NCBI RefSeq assembly: GCF_004798935.1
Contig: NZ_RAHT01000003.1
Location: 1-64,000 of the forward strand
Reading direction: 5' to 3'
DNA length: 64,000 bases
Source of the DNA: Ningiella ruwaisensis
GTDB lineage: Bacteria > Pseudomonadota > Gammaproteobacteria > Enterobacterales > Alteromonadaceae
Shown here piece by piece: positions 42,528 to 55,310 of the stretch (positions are counted from its first letter, which is position 1; every line of letters starts with the position of its first letter). Both the position numbers and the translations under genes were made by a program. The notes beneath the pieces were generated by a model that saw only the letters and a program-made list of their open reading frames with translations, was not told where the DNA came from and did not search any database.

Positions 42528-42536
42528 TGTGGACAA
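42528..42536 (-). promoter_or_regulatory. near-consensus DnaA box
   Basis: TGTGGACAA, one mismatch from the consensus, same orientation as the box at 42455. Confidence 0.5.
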
Positions 42537-42556
42537 AACAAGGACTTAAACCCAGG

Positions 42557-42587
42557 TTATTGATCACTTATTGATCACTTATCCCAC
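42557..42587 (+). repeat. phased array of three DnaA-like 9-mers
   Basis: TTATTGATCAC occurs twice in direct tandem (42557-42567, 42568-42578), followed by TTATCCCAC (42579-42587). Each 9-mer starts TTAT and is separated by 2 bp, the spacing of the low-affinity DnaA-ATP arrays of E. coli oriC. Two GATC sites lie inside. Confidence 0.6.
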
Positions 42588-42655
42588 GGATTAAAATCTT
42601 TTAACTGATTGTTAATATAAGTAAAAATACACTTACTCACAAATTCGGGCTTACG

Positions 42656-42712
42656 TAATAGTAGTAGTAATAAAGATCTATCTATATATTTCTTTATATT
42701 TATAAACTTCGC
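42656..42712 (+). other. probable DNA unwinding element with trinucleotide run
   Basis: A run of TAA/TAG triplets (six in register, 42656-42673) is followed by AGATCTATCTATAT and a T-rich tract. The triplets resemble the DnaA-trio motif and the second part resembles an E. coli oriC 13-mer. Orientation relative to the boxes is opposite to the expected model, so the assignment is tentative. Confidence 0.45.
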
Positions 42713-42822
42713 GCATTTCTTAAGCATGGTCTAAAAAACAACAAAAATTTAAAAAAATGAGGCGTATTTGTTTCAGTAAAATTGAACAATTAATAAACAT
42801 TTCAAAAAGGGATGTTCTCATA

Positions 42823-42855
42823 TACAATACGCGCCCCATTTTAATGGGCGCTTTA
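42823..42855 (+). promoter_or_regulatory. possible mnmG promoter -10 and leader hairpin
   Basis: TACAAT (42823-42828) is followed by a GC-rich discriminator, as in the stringently regulated gidA promoter of E. coli. A hairpin GCGCCC/GGGCGC (42831-42836 with 42846-42851, one bulge inside) then TTTAT lies 37 bp before the mnmG ATG and could act as an attenuator. No good -35 is visible. Confidence 0.35.
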
Positions 42856-42887
42856 TAAGTATTTGGCAAGCTAACTTGGGTGAGACA

Positions 42888-44798
42888 ATGTTTTATCAGC
42901 AAGCATTTGATGTGATTGTAATTGGTGGTGGTCATGCAGGCACAGAGGCAGCTATGGCTTCTGCGCGTATGGGGGCATCTACCTTATTGTTAACTCACAG
43001 TATTGAAACCTTAGGACAAATGTCGTGTAACCCTGCTATTGGTGGGATTGGCAAAGGTCATTTGGTAAAAGAGATTGATGCCCTTGGAGGCGTCATGGCC
43101 AAAGCCATTGATAAAGCAGGTATTCAATTTCGCACCCTGAATTCGTCAAAAGGACCTGCAGTTAGAGCAACACGTGCACAGGCAGATAGAACCCTCTATC
43201 GAATTGCCGTTCGTCAAATGCTCGAGTCACAAGAAAATCTCACGCTTTTTCAACAGTCCTGTGACGATCTGATCGTTGAAAACGATCGCGTAACAGGCGT
43301 TGTCACTCAAATGGGCTTAAAATTTAAAGCCAAAACCGTTGTACTAACAGTTGGCACATTTTTAGGTGGCACAATTCATATTGGCCTCGAGAATTATAAA
43401 GGTGGCCGGGCAGGTGATCCGCCTTCAATTGCGTTGGCTGAACGTTTGCGTGCTATGCCCTTCAGGGTTGATAGACTAAAAACAGGAACACCTGCGCGCT
43501 TAGATGTCCGGACCTTGGATTTTTCTGTGATGCAGGCACAACCGGGTGATACCCCTCTACCGGTATTTTCGTACATGGGCAAAGTTGAAGACCACCCTGA
43601 GCAAATCCCCTGCTACATTACGCATACCAACGCCAAAACGCATGACATTATTCGCTCCGGGCTCGATCGCTCTCCTATGTACACTGGCGTTATTGAGGGC
43701 GTGGGGCCACGTTATTGTCCGTCTATTGAAGACAAAATTATGCGCTTTGCTGACAAAGAATCACATCAGATATTTGTTGAGCCAGAGGGGCTAAACAGCA
43801 TAGAAGTGTATCCAAATGGTATATCAACCAGTTTGCCTTTTGATGTGCAAATGGCCTTGGTCCGCTCAATCAAAGGCTTTGAAAATGCGCACATAGTCAG
43901 ACCTGGATACGCCATTGAATATGATTTTTTTGACCCTCGTGACCTGAAACAAACCCTGGAAACAAAATTTATTAAGGGCTTGTTTTTTGCCGGACAGATT
44001 AACGGAACAACAGGCTATGAAGAAGCGGGCGCGCAAGGTTTAGTCGCAGGCGCTAATGCTGCACTTCAAGTGCAAGAAAAAGACAGCTTTGAACTGCGTC
44101 GTGATCAGGCTTACATGGGCGTTTTGATTGACGACTTGGCCACCATGGGCACAAAAGAACCCTATCGCATGTTTACCAGCCGAGCCGAATACCGATTGTT
44201 ATTGCGAGAGGATAATGCGGACGTAAGACTAACTGAAATTGGCCGTCAATTAGGCCTTGTTGATGACGCACGTTTTGCAGCTTTTGAAGCAAAAATGGAA
44301 GCGGTAGAGCGTGAAAAACAACGTTTGTCAAAGCAATATGTGCACGCTAAACATCCAGCGGCTGAGCCATTAAATGAAGTACTAAAAAATCCTATTACGC
44401 GTGAGCATTCACTGGAAGAGTTAATTCGTCGTCCTGAAATGAATTATAAAACTTTGATGAATATTCCGTCACTTGGTCCGGGTCTTGATGATGAAAAAGC
44501 GGCAGAGCAAGTCGAAATTCAAATTAAGTATGCAGGCTACATAGCGCGTCAATTAGAAGAAATCGCCAAATCTCAGCGCCATGAACAGACTTTGCTCCCC
44601 GTCGATTTTGATTATTCAAAAATCTCAGGATTATCGAATGAAGTGGTGTCTAAACTTAGCGATGCGAGACCAGAAACTATAGGAAAAGCGTCGAGAATAT
44701 CAGGGATCACGCCAGCCGCTATTTCGTTGTTACTGGTGTATCTGAAAAAGCATAATATGTTGTTCAAACAATCTCATTCCACTGCGCGATCTGCCTAA
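42888..44798 (+). CDS. mnmG: tRNA uridine-5-carboxymethylaminomethyl modification enzyme MnmG (GidA)
   Basis: FAD-dependent partner of MnmE in U34 modification. The frame opens at a TTG at 42876, but the ATG at 42888 gives the family start [29 protein letters not shown] with the dinucleotide-binding GxGxxG. 636 residues, against 629 in E. coli. Other signatures are [46 protein letters not shown] (with a conserved cysteine) and [17 protein letters not shown]. It is coupled to rsmG by a TAATG overlap. Confidence 0.97.
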   Translation: MFYQQAFDVIVIGGGHAGTEAAMASARMGASTLLLTHSIETLGQMSCNPAIGGIGKGHLVKEIDALGGVMAKAIDKAGIQFRTLNSSKGPAVRATRAQADRTLYRIAVRQMLESQENLTLFQQSCDDLIVENDRVTGVVTQMGLKFKAKTVVLTVGTFLGGTIHIGLENYKGGRAGDPPSIALAERLRAMPFRVDRLKTGTPARLDVRTLDFSVMQAQPGDTPLPVFSYMGKVEDHPEQIPCYITHTNAKTHDIIRSGLDRSPMYTGVIEGVGPRYCPSIEDKIMRFADKESHQIFVEPEGLNSIEVYPNGISTSLPFDVQMALVRSIKGFENAHIVRPGYAIEYDFFDPRDLKQTLETKFIKGLFFAGQINGTTGYEEAGAQGLVAGANAALQVQEKDSFELRRDQAYMGVLIDDLATMGTKEPYRMFTSRAEYRLLLREDNADVRLTEIGRQLGLVDDARFAAFEAKMEAVEREKQRLSKQYVHAKHPAAEPLNEVLKNPITREHSLEELIRRPEMNYKTLMNIPSLGPGLDDEKAAEQVEIQIKYAGYIARQLEEIAKSQRHEQTLLPVDFDYSKISGLSNEVVSKLSDARPETIGKASRISGITPAAISLLLVYLKKHNMLFKQSHSTARSA

Positions 44799-45481
44799 TG
44801 TCTGCGGTCGAAACAGCTTTGGAAACAGAGTTAAATCAGCAACTGGAGGCGCTTATTCGCCAAACCCAGTTGAAGGTATCTGTGGAAAAGCGCAGCCAGC
44901 TTGTGCGGTTTGTACTGATGATGCACAAGTGGAATAAAGCTTATAACTTGAGTTCTGTTAGAGAACCTCAGCAAATGCTAATCAAGCACATTATGGATTC
45001 GCTAGTAGTGCTGCCCCATTTGCATAAAGGCATACACAGCAAGCAAATTGGCTTTGAACAGGTGCGAAAAATTGCAGATGTAGGAACGGGTCCGGGCTTG
45101 CCGGGTATTCCCCTCGCCATTATGTGCGAGGACATCGAATTTACGCTGATTGACTCTTTGGGCAAGCGTATACGGTTTATTAAACAGGTATGTTTTGAGC
45201 TTGGTATAAAAAACGTTCAGGCCTTGCATACACGCGTGGAAAATGTGCAACAACAGGATTTTGACTTAGTGCTCTCCAGAGCCTTTGCCTCACTTGAAGA
45301 TATGCTAAGCTGGTGCGCTCATTTAGTCGCACACGGTGGAGAATTTCTTGCGTTAAAAGGTCACTTGCATCAAGATGAGCTAGCAAAGGTGCCTGCTGCT
45401 TTTTCAGTGGCACAGACCTATCCCCTTTTGGTACCATCTTTGGAGGGCGAACGTCACTTGGTGCGAATCATCAGGGCGTAA
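44798..45481 (+). CDS. rsmG: 16S rRNA m7G527 methyltransferase RsmG (GidB)
   Basis: Methylates G527 of 16S rRNA; loss gives low-level streptomycin resistance. The 227-residue protein has YNLSSVREPQQMLIKHIMDSL before the SAM-binding motif VADVGTGPGLPGIPLAI-type sequence (about 89-105, key DVGTGPGLPG), then FTLIDSLGKRIRFI and VLSRAFASLEDML. About 20 residues longer at the N terminus than the E. coli enzyme. It sits between mnmG and parA, as usual. Confidence 0.95.
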   Translation: MSAVETALETELNQQLEALIRQTQLKVSVEKRSQLVRFVLMMHKWNKAYNLSSVREPQQMLIKHIMDSLVVLPHLHKGIHSKQIGFEQVRKIADVGTGPGLPGIPLAIMCEDIEFTLIDSLGKRIRFIKQVCFELGIKNVQALHTRVENVQQQDFDLVLSRAFASLEDMLSWCAHLVAHGGEFLALKGHLHQDELAKVPAAFSVAQTYPLLVPSLEGERHLVRIIRA

Positions 45482-45531
45482 CATCAAAGGTCTACAATTT
45501 AAGCGAAACAGTTAAGTAAGCAGGAACTATT

Positions 45532-46311
45532 TTGGCGAGAGTCATTTCTATTGCAAATCAAAAAGGCGGCGTTGGAAAAACCACCACCGCCGTCAACGTT
45601 GCCGCATCAATGGCAGCCACTAAACGCAAAGTATTGCTGATTGATTTAGATCCGCAGGGCAATGCAACTATGGGAAGTGGTGTTGATAAATACGATGTTG
45701 AAAATACTTGTTATGAGCTATTGATTGAAGAAAAAGCGCCAGAAGATGTCATCATTACCGAAACAAGCGGCAAATATCATCTTATTGCAGGCAATTCTGA
45801 TGTAACCGCAGCTGAAATTAAACTGATGGAAGTGTTTGCTCGCGAAGTTCGTTTGCGCAATGCCCTGGCGCCTGTAAAAGATAAATATGATTTTATTTTT
45901 ATAGATTGCCCGCCTTCGTTGAACCAGTTAACGGTTAATGCGCTTGCCGCGTCAGATTCAGTGCTTGTTCCTATGCAGTGTGAGTACTATGCCCTTGAAG
46001 GTTTAACCGCTTTAATGGATACCATTCAAAAACTGGCATCTGTCGTCAACCCGGCGCTTAAAATTGAGGGTGTGCTAAGAACAATGTACGACCCAAGAAA
46101 CCGCTTAGCCAATGATGTGAGTGAGCAATTAAAACGGCATTTTGGTGATCAGGTGTATAGAACAGTCATACCCCGAAATGTACGATTGGCAGAAGCGCCG
46201 AGTTTTGGTGCGCCTGCCATGTATTATGACAAGTCGTCAACAGGCTCCAAAGCTTATTTGGCTTTAGCTGGAGAAATTTTAAGGCGCCAGAAGCAAGCGC
46301 TTAGTGCCTGA
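45532..46311 (+). CDS. parA: chromosome-partitioning ATPase ParA (Soj)
   Basis: A 259-residue deviant Walker ATPase that moves ParB-parS complexes. The deviant P-loop is KGGVGKTTTAVN (about 11-22), with Walker A' DLDPQGNATMG (about 39-49) and Walker B FIFIDCPPSL (about 123-132). It has no N-terminal helix-turn-helix, so it is the small chromosomal type. The start is TTG at 45532 with AGGAA at 45522-45526. It acts with parB 57 bases downstream and parS sites in recF. Confidence 0.96.
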   Translation: MARVISIANQKGGVGKTTTAVNVAASMAATKRKVLLIDLDPQGNATMGSGVDKYDVENTCYELLIEEKAPEDVIITETSGKYHLIAGNSDVTAAEIKLMEVFAREVRLRNALAPVKDKYDFIFIDCPPSLNQLTVNALAASDSVLVPMQCEYYALEGLTALMDTIQKLASVVNPALKIEGVLRTMYDPRNRLANDVSEQLKRHFGDQVYRTVIPRNVRLAEAPSFGAPAMYYDKSSTGSKAYLALAGEILRRQKQALSA

Positions 46312-46368
46312 CAAGGATCTTTCCGATGCGGGTATACATGACAAAAGCAATAACGATAGAGACAATTC

Positions 46369-47286
46369 ATGGCAAAAAGTAAAGGCTTAGGCAGAGGATT
46401 AGACGCGTTACTGGCAACAAGTAAAAGCTATTCCGACAAGTATAACGAAAACAATCCTGCGCAAAGCGCTGCTGAGGCGCCTGCCAGCGAATTACAAAAG
46501 CTGCCCATCGAATTTTTACAGCCCGGAAAATATCAGCCACGAAAAGATATGGCGGATGCCGCACTAGAAGAGCTGGCAGCATCGATAAAAGTACAGGGCA
46601 TTATTCAACCTCTCATTGTTCGTCAAATTGCAGAAAATCGTTACGAAATCATTGCCGGTGAGCGACGATGGCGTGCAGCGCAATTAGCAAAGCTTGATAG
46701 CGTTCCTTGCTTGGTAAAAGACATACCAGATGAAGCAGCGGTGGCAGTTGCTTTGATTGAAAATATACAGCGTGAAGATCTAAATGCCATGGAAGAGGCG
46801 CAGGCGCTCGACAGGCTAATGGTGGAATTTAAACTAACGCATCAGCAGGTGGCTGAGGCTGTGGGTAAGTCGCGCACCACCGTCACCAATTTGCTTCGGC
46901 TAAATGGTTTGGAAAGTACAGTAAAAACGCTTTTGGAGCACGGTGATATTGAAATGGGACACGCAAGAGCCCTTCTTGGTTTACAAGGTGATCAACAGGC
47001 CGAACTTGCTGCCTTGGTTGCTGAAAAAGGCCTGACGGTGAGAGATACCGAAAAACTGGTTAAAAAAACACAGGAAGGCACAGCAACAAGCACTTCGTCG
47101 AACGCCAAGCAAAAAGCCGATCCGGATGTTGTGCGTCTTGAAACCAGCCTGACAGAACATTTAGGCGCGCGAGTTAAAATCGATCACAATAAAAAAGGAA
47201 AAGGGAAGATGGTCATCGCGTTTGATGATCTTGAGCAGCTTGAAGGAATTATCGAAAGAGTAAGCAGCGAGCGGCTAAGTAAATAG
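46369..47286 (+). CDS. parB: chromosome-partitioning protein ParB (Spo0J)
   Basis: A 305-residue CTP-dependent DNA clamp that loads at parS. It starts KGLGRGLDALL, the ParA-stimulating N terminus. The ParB/Srx CTPase domain includes YQPRKDM and IAGERRWRAA (about 95-104), and LIENIQREDLNAMEEAQAL follows. The helix-turn-helix (about 160-185: THQQVAEAVGKSRTTVTNLLRL) binds parS. The C-terminal dimer domain (about 255-305) includes LEQLEGIIERV. The exact parS at 29262 fits this ParB type. Confidence 0.96.
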   Translation: MAKSKGLGRGLDALLATSKSYSDKYNENNPAQSAAEAPASELQKLPIEFLQPGKYQPRKDMADAALEELAASIKVQGIIQPLIVRQIAENRYEIIAGERRWRAAQLAKLDSVPCLVKDIPDEAAVAVALIENIQREDLNAMEEAQALDRLMVEFKLTHQQVAEAVGKSRTTVTNLLRLNGLESTVKTLLEHGDIEMGHARALLGLQGDQQAELAALVAEKGLTVRDTEKLVKKTQEGTATSTSSNAKQKADPDVVRLETSLTEHLGARVKIDHNKKGKGKMVIAFDDLEQLEGIIERVSSERLSK

Positions 47287-47397
47287 CAAAGTCCCTCACG
47301 TAGCAAATATTTTTATGGATGTGTAAGTTCGTAAATACCTGATATTAGCTATTAGTATTAACGAATGAAACATTTCACGCTTATTGACGGTTTTTGG

Positions 47398-47425
47398 TTG
47401 AATTTTTTATGTCTACCAGTATACT
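47398..47425 (+). promoter_or_regulatory. promoter of the ATP synthase operon
   Basis: TTGAAT (47398-47403), 16-bp spacer, TATACT (47420-47425), with start near 47432. A small hairpin (47452-47465) followed by TTTTA lies in the leader before the AAGGA ribosome binding site of atpI. Confidence 0.6.
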
Positions 47426-47487
47426 TCGAGCGCCATTTAATGACCCTTTTCGACCTGTAAAGGTCTTTTAAGGACGATTTTTTAAAG

Positions 47488-47868
47488 ATGACTGACTTGG
47501 CAAGGTCTGGAAAACGCCTGGCTGCAAAAGCGCTTTTTTTGACAAGTGGCTTGATGTTGATAATTTCAGGAATTGTTTTTGTTTTTCAGGCACAACATGG
47601 AAAGTCCGTTTTGTTAGGATGGTTGTGTTTTGTGTTACCGCAAGCATTATTTGCTTACTGGGTATTTCGATATTCAGGCGGCAGTAAAAATCGGTTGGTC
47701 GCACAAAGCTTTAATCAGGGAATGAAGTTAAAAATGGCGAGTACGATAATTTTGTTTGTTGTTGCCTTTTCTCTTTTTCATGCGCAGCCCCTTTTTCTCA
47801 TCGGCGCATATGCAACAACATTTATTGGCTATTCAATCATTTTGGCGAGTTTACACCCCTCGACTTAA
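47488..47868 (+). CDS. atpI: ATP synthase assembly protein AtpI
   Basis: A 126-residue membrane protein with four hydrophobic segments, first gene of the atp operon. In other bacteria AtpI helps assemble the c-ring. SVLLGWLCFVLPQALFAYWVFRY and the basic loop before KMASTIILFVVAFSLF match the family. Conservation is low, as usual, so position ahead of atpB is much of the evidence. Confidence 0.9.
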   Translation: MTDLARSGKRLAAKALFLTSGLMLIISGIVFVFQAQHGKSVLLGWLCFVLPQALFAYWVFRYSGGSKNRLVAQSFNQGMKLKMASTIILFVVAFSLFHAQPLFLIGAYATTFIGYSIILASLHPST

Positions 47869-47907
47869 CATCGAATAGCCAACACAGCGTAGAATTTAGA
47901 TTGATAA

Positions 47908-48756
<849 letters not shown>

Positions 48757-48782
48757 TTTTACTTTTTATTATTTACATTTAA

Positions 48783-49040
<258 letters not shown>

Positions 49041-49083
49041 ATCCCTTTTTCTGGCTAACGAATAAATAAGAGGAGGAGCGGAC

Positions 49084-49554
49084 GTGAATTTTAACGCCAC
49101 TCTAATAGGTCAGCTAATCGCCTTTACGGTGTTTGTTGGCTTTTGTATGAAGTTCGTATGGCCGCCAATTATGGCTGCCATAAAAGAGCGTCAAAAGAAG
49201 ATAGCAGATGGTCTTGCTGCCTCAGAACGTGCTGAGAAAGATTTAGAACTTGCGCAATCAAAAGCGACCGATCAATTGCGTGAAGCAAAAGATCAAGCTG
49301 CGCAGATCATTGATCAGGCAAAAAAACGTGCGTCTCAGTTAGTTGAAGAAGAAACGCAGCGTGGTCACGCAGAGCGTGAAAAAATTATTGCTCAAGGTCA
49401 TTCTGAGATTGAAGCAGAAAAAAATCGCGTGAAAGAAGAGCTTCGCAAGCAGGTTGCTGCCCTGGCAATAGCCGGTGCAGAGCGAATTCTGCAGCGTGAA
49501 ATTGATGCTGACGCACAATCCGACATTGTTGAAAAACTTGTCGAAGAACTTTAA
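49084..49554 (+). CDS. atpF: F1Fo ATP synthase subunit b
   Basis: A 156-residue peripheral stalk subunit: one N-terminal membrane helix (about 5-25) followed by a long charged coiled coil (about 30-150). Begins [28 protein letters not shown], as in E. coli (also 156 residues). The start is GTG at 49084 with GAGGAG upstream. Confidence 0.97.
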   Translation: MNFNATLIGQLIAFTVFVGFCMKFVWPPIMAAIKERQKKIADGLAASERAEKDLELAQSKATDQLREAKDQAAQIIDQAKKRASQLVEEETQRGHAEREKIIAQGHSEIEAEKNRVKEELRKQVAALAIAGAERILQREIDADAQSDIVEKLVEEL

Positions 49555-49566
49555 AGGATAAGCATT

Positions 49567-50100
49567 ATGTCAGACTTAATGACTGTTGCTCGTCCCTACG
49601 CTAAAGCTGCATTCAACTATGCTGCTGAAAATCAAGCAATCGATAAGTGGCTTGAGATGTTAGGCTTTGCCGCTGAGGTAACAAAAAACGCCGATATGCG
49701 TGAGTATTTGAATGCCTCTCACTCTGCCGTTACGGTAAGCGATGTATTTATTAACATCTGTGGAGATCAGCTTGATGAAGCGGGTCAAAACTTTGTAAAA
49801 GTATTGGCCGAAAATTCAAGACTATTACTCTTACCGACTATCTTTGCCATGTTCAGTGACATGAAAGTTGAATTCGAAAAAGAAATTAGTGTGGATTTAA
49901 CTTCAGCATCGACTTTGACGAAGCAGCAAATCGACAATATAAGTGAAGCGCTTGAACGCCGATTTGAGCGCAAAATACAGCTAAATTGTAACGTGGATCC
50001 ATCACTCATAGCGGGCTTTGTAGTCAAAGCCGGTGACACGGTGATCGATAGTTCTATTAATTCTAAATTAAATCGTCTAAAAGACGCGTTACAAGCATAA
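49567..50100 (+). CDS. atpH: F1Fo ATP synthase subunit delta
   Basis: A 177-residue soluble subunit linking the peripheral stalk to F1. [14 protein letters not shown] at the N terminus is the delta/OSCP signature, and the C-terminal [25 protein letters not shown] is the conserved end. Same length as in E. coli. AGGAT lies just before the ATG. Confidence 0.96.
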   Translation: MSDLMTVARPYAKAAFNYAAENQAIDKWLEMLGFAAEVTKNADMREYLNASHSAVTVSDVFINICGDQLDEAGQNFVKVLAENSRLLLLPTIFAMFSDMKVEFEKEISVDLTSASTLTKQQIDNISEALERRFERKIQLNCNVDPSLIAGFVVKAGDTVIDSSINSKLNRLKDALQA

Positions 50101-50113
50101 CGGGGATATGAGT

Positions 50114-51655
50114 ATGCAACTTAACTCCACAGAAATTGCAGAACTGATCAAAAAACGCATTGATCAGTTTAATGTAGTGAGCGAAGCCAGAAATGAAGGC
50201 ACGATCGTTGGTGTAACCGACGGGATCATACGCGTTCACGGTCTTGCAGATGTCATGCAAGGCGAAATGATTGAACTACCAGGCGGACGTTACGCCATTG
50301 CACTAAACCTTGAACGAGATTCAGTAGGTGCCGTTGTAATGGGTCCGTATATCGACCTTCAAGAAGGTGTAAAAGTAAAATCTACCGGTCGTATTCTTGA
50401 AGTACCTGTTGGTCCACAGCTTCTTGGCCGTGTGGTAAATACCCTAGGTGAAGCAATTGACGGTAAAGGCGCCATTGAAGCAGAAGCCTTCGAGCCAGTT
50501 GAGAAAATTGCACCGGGCGTAATTGAACGTCAATCGGTCGACCAACCTGTACAAACCGGATATAAGTCAGTCGACTCCATGATCCCTATTGGTCGTGGTC
50601 AGCGTGAATTAGTTATCGGCGACCGCCAGACAGGTAAGACGGCGCTAGCGATTGACGCTATCATTAATCAAAAAGGCACAGGCGTAAAATGTGTATATGT
50701 AGCAATAGGCCAAAAAGCCTCTACTATTGCTAACGTTGTGCGCAAACTTGAAGAACACGGTGCGATGGCTCACACCATTATCGTCGCGGCTTCAGCATCT
50801 GAATCAGCAGCTCTTCAATATCTTGCTCCTTATTCAGGTTGTACCATGGGTGAATACTTCCGTGACCGTGGTGAAGACGCCTTGATTGTATACGATGATT
50901 TGTCTAAGCAAGCCGTTGCTTATCGTCAAGTTTCATTGCTACTTCGTCGTCCTCCAGGCCGTGAAGCCTACCCGGGTGACGTGTTCTATCTTCACTCTCG
51001 TTTGCTAGAGCGCGCAGCGCGCGTAAATGCAAATTATGTTGAAAAGTACACCAACGGTGAAGTGAAAGGTAAAACCGGTTCATTAACCGCACTACCGATC
51101 ATTGAAACGCAGGCAGGTGACGTATCAGCTTTCGTACCGACCAATGTAATCTCAATTACCGACGGACAAATCTTTTTGGAAACCGATTTATTCAATGCCG
51201 GTATCCGTCCAGCAGTAAACGCAGGTATTTCAGTATCTCGTGTAGGCGGTGCAGCGCAAACCAAAATCATCAAGAAATTAGGTGGTGGTATTCGTCTGGC
51301 GCTTGCTCAGTATCGTGAATTGGCCGCTTTCTCTCAGTTTGCATCTGATTTGGACGAAGCGACTCGTGCACAGTTAGAGCACGGTGAGCGCGTAACTGAA
51401 TTGATGAAGCAAAATCAGTATGCGCCACTTTCCGTTGCAGAAACGGCAGTATCGTTGTTTGCTGCAGAAAAAGGCTATCTAAAAGATATCGAACTTAAAA
51501 AGGTATTGGATTTTGAAGCAGCACTGCATTCTTATATGAATTCAGAGCACAAATCGTTAATGGATACCATTAACGAAACCGGTAACTACAACGACGATAT
51601 CGAAGCTCAATTGAAAGAAGCATTCGACAAATTCAAGGCTACACAGACTTGGTAA
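50114..51655 (+). CDS. atpA: F1Fo ATP synthase subunit alpha
   Basis: Non-catalytic nucleotide-binding subunit of the F1 hexamer. Walker A is GDRQTGKTA (about 169-177); [17 protein letters not shown] (about 365-381) is the alpha/beta family signature. An ATG lies six bases upstream (50108), but [16 protein letters not shown] at 50114 has GGGGA at a proper eight-base spacing and gives 513 residues, the E. coli length. Confidence 0.98.
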   Translation: MQLNSTEIAELIKKRIDQFNVVSEARNEGTIVGVTDGIIRVHGLADVMQGEMIELPGGRYAIALNLERDSVGAVVMGPYIDLQEGVKVKSTGRILEVPVGPQLLGRVVNTLGEAIDGKGAIEAEAFEPVEKIAPGVIERQSVDQPVQTGYKSVDSMIPIGRGQRELVIGDRQTGKTALAIDAIINQKGTGVKCVYVAIGQKASTIANVVRKLEEHGAMAHTIIVAASASESAALQYLAPYSGCTMGEYFRDRGEDALIVYDDLSKQAVAYRQVSLLLRRPPGREAYPGDVFYLHSRLLERAARVNANYVEKYTNGEVKGKTGSLTALPIIETQAGDVSAFVPTNVISITDGQIFLETDLFNAGIRPAVNAGISVSRVGGAAQTKIIKKLGGGIRLALAQYRELAAFSQFASDLDEATRAQLEHGERVTELMKQNQYAPLSVAETAVSLFAAEKGYLKDIELKKVLDFEAALHSYMNSEHKSLMDTINETGNYNDDIEAQLKEAFDKFKATQTW

Positions 51656-51712
51656 TGCGAAGCTAAGCAAAAAAGCGAAAGCAATTGAAGTGACGAATCT
51701 AAGAGGTTAAAC

Positions 51713-53991
<2,279 letters not shown>

Positions 53992-54042
53992 GCAATGATA
54001 TGGGCATAGCCATAAACTATGCCCTCATCGAGGAGACCTAAT

Positions 54043-54456
54043 ATGGCAATGACCGTTCACTTGGATGTAGTAAGTGCTGAGGCAGAAATATTTTCTGGCT
54101 TGGTTGAGCGCATTCAGGTTACAGGTAGCGAAGGTGAGCTGGGTATTTACCCAGGGCACGCGCCACTTCTCACAGGCATTCAGCCAGGCATGGTACGCGT
54201 TGTCAAACAGCATGGCGAAGAAGAGCTGATTTATGTTGCTGGCGGCGTACTTGAAGTACAACCTGGCCATGTATCAGTACTAGCCGATACCGCCGTACGT
54301 GCTGAAGACCTTGACGAAGCCGCCGCTGCTGAAGCGAAAAAGCATGCTGAAGAGAAAATGGCCAATGCGGGTGCCGATTTTGATTATGCAGAAGCCGCCA
54401 TTGAACTGGCCGAAGCGATTGCACAACTTCGTTTAATTAAAAAACTTCGAAAATAA
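54043..54456 (+). CDS. atpC: F1Fo ATP synthase subunit epsilon
   Basis: Rotor subunit that can inhibit ATP hydrolysis. The N-terminal beta sandwich (about 1-85, with [19 protein letters not shown]) is followed by a two-helix C-terminal domain. The frame opens at 54019, but ATG 54043 has AGGAG at 54031-54035 and gives 137 residues, close to the 139 of E. coli. Last gene of the operon, followed by a terminator. Confidence 0.96.
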   Translation: MAMTVHLDVVSAEAEIFSGLVERIQVTGSEGELGIYPGHAPLLTGIQPGMVRVVKQHGEEELIYVAGGVLEVQPGHVSVLADTAVRAEDLDEAAAAEAKKHAEEKMANAGADFDYAEAAIELAEAIAQLRLIKKLRK

Positions 54457-54488
54457 ACCCGCTTCACTACATTTGATGCAAGACAAAG

Positions 54489-54516
54489 CCCGCAAGTGAA
54501 AACTCGCGGGTTTTTT
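54489..54516 (+). terminator. terminator of the atp operon
   Basis: CCCGC/GCGGG (54489-54493 with 54506-54510), one mismatch, then AGT/ACT closed by a GAAA tetraloop, followed by six T residues. Confidence 0.92.
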
Positions 54517-54621
54517 ATTATCTGATTTTATCTTTTTCGGTTTTGCGCTTGTAATTTGTGTAATAAGTGCCATACCTATTGATGTTCATTCATTATTCAA
54601 AACTTCTATAGGAGGTACATC

Positions 54622-55059
54622 ATGGGAATGAAAAGTTCAGCAACAGCAAAGTACAAGGGTCTAGGAAAAGAAGGTAAAGGGTTTGTCAGCACCGAATCAG
54701 GTGCCTTTGATAATCAGCCATACGGTTTTAACACACGCTTTGAAGATGAAGCGGGAACCAACCCAGAAGAGCAAATTGCAGCAGCACATGCCTCGTGTTT
54801 TGCCATGGCACTGTCTTTTGAGCTGTCTAAAAAAGGCTTGGATGAGGGTGAAATCGATACAAAATCAGTTGTTACTTTAGTAGAAGACGGTGAGGGCTTT
54901 AAAGTCGAATCCTCTGCACTGACCTTAAACGCCAAAATTAAAGGCATTGAAGAAAGCGATTTTAAAGAAGTCGCTGAAGGCGCAAAAGCGAATTGCCCTA
55001 TATCTAAAGTGCTTAACTGTGATATCAGTTTAAATATCGAAAGTTTTAAGCGCATTTAA
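54622..55059 (+). CDS. osmC: OsmC family organic hydroperoxide reductase
   Basis: A thiol-dependent peroxidase of the OsmC branch. The 145-residue protein shows GKGFVSTESGAFDNQPYGFNTRFE, typical of OsmC rather than Ohr, and both reactive cysteines: HASCFAMAL (about residue 58) and KANCPISKVL (about residue 123). AGGAGG before the ATG is a strong ribosome binding site. It stands alone between two terminators. Confidence 0.95.
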   Translation: MGMKSSATAKYKGLGKEGKGFVSTESGAFDNQPYGFNTRFEDEAGTNPEEQIAAAHASCFAMALSFELSKKGLDEGEIDTKSVVTLVEDGEGFKVESSALTLNAKIKGIEESDFKEVAEGAKANCPISKVLNCDISLNIESFKRI

Positions 55060-55092
55060 TCAATACTAGAACGCGACATATCACATAATAAC

Positions 55093-55120
55093 AGCCCGAA
55101 GTACGCCCCGGGCTTTTTTT
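55093..55120 (+). terminator. terminator after osmC
   Basis: Perfect 6-bp stem AGCCCG/CGGGCT (55093-55098 with 55109-55114), 10-nt loop, then six further T residues. Confidence 0.9.
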
Positions 55121-55310
55121 GAGTCTTTTTCAAGCAAAAAGCGTATGAATATCAGAGATTTTTGCCTTTAAGTCCAGTTTTGATGTCTTTCAAATGATCA
55201 AGAGAAGCAGATTGTTCTATAGTAAAGAGATAGCACTTAACAATCAGTGTAGGGCGTTTTTCAAAACACCTGAAAGTGACAAGCCAAATCGACAAATGTT
55301 AGGAGTCAGC

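Larger units (their letters stand above)
42416..42887. other. likely chromosomal origin oriC, between the GH9 gene and mnmG
   Basis: A 470-bp gene-free region in the mioC-side/mnmG position that holds oriC in E. coli and Vibrio. It contains one perfect DnaA box (42455), one near match (42528), three TTAT-starting 9-mers repeated every 11 bp (42557-42587), four GATC Dam sites, and a long AT-rich stretch (about 42591-42830) with a GATCTATCTATAT element resembling the E. coli 13-mers. The alternative is the dnaA-rpmH cluster; the two may act together. Confidence 0.7.
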
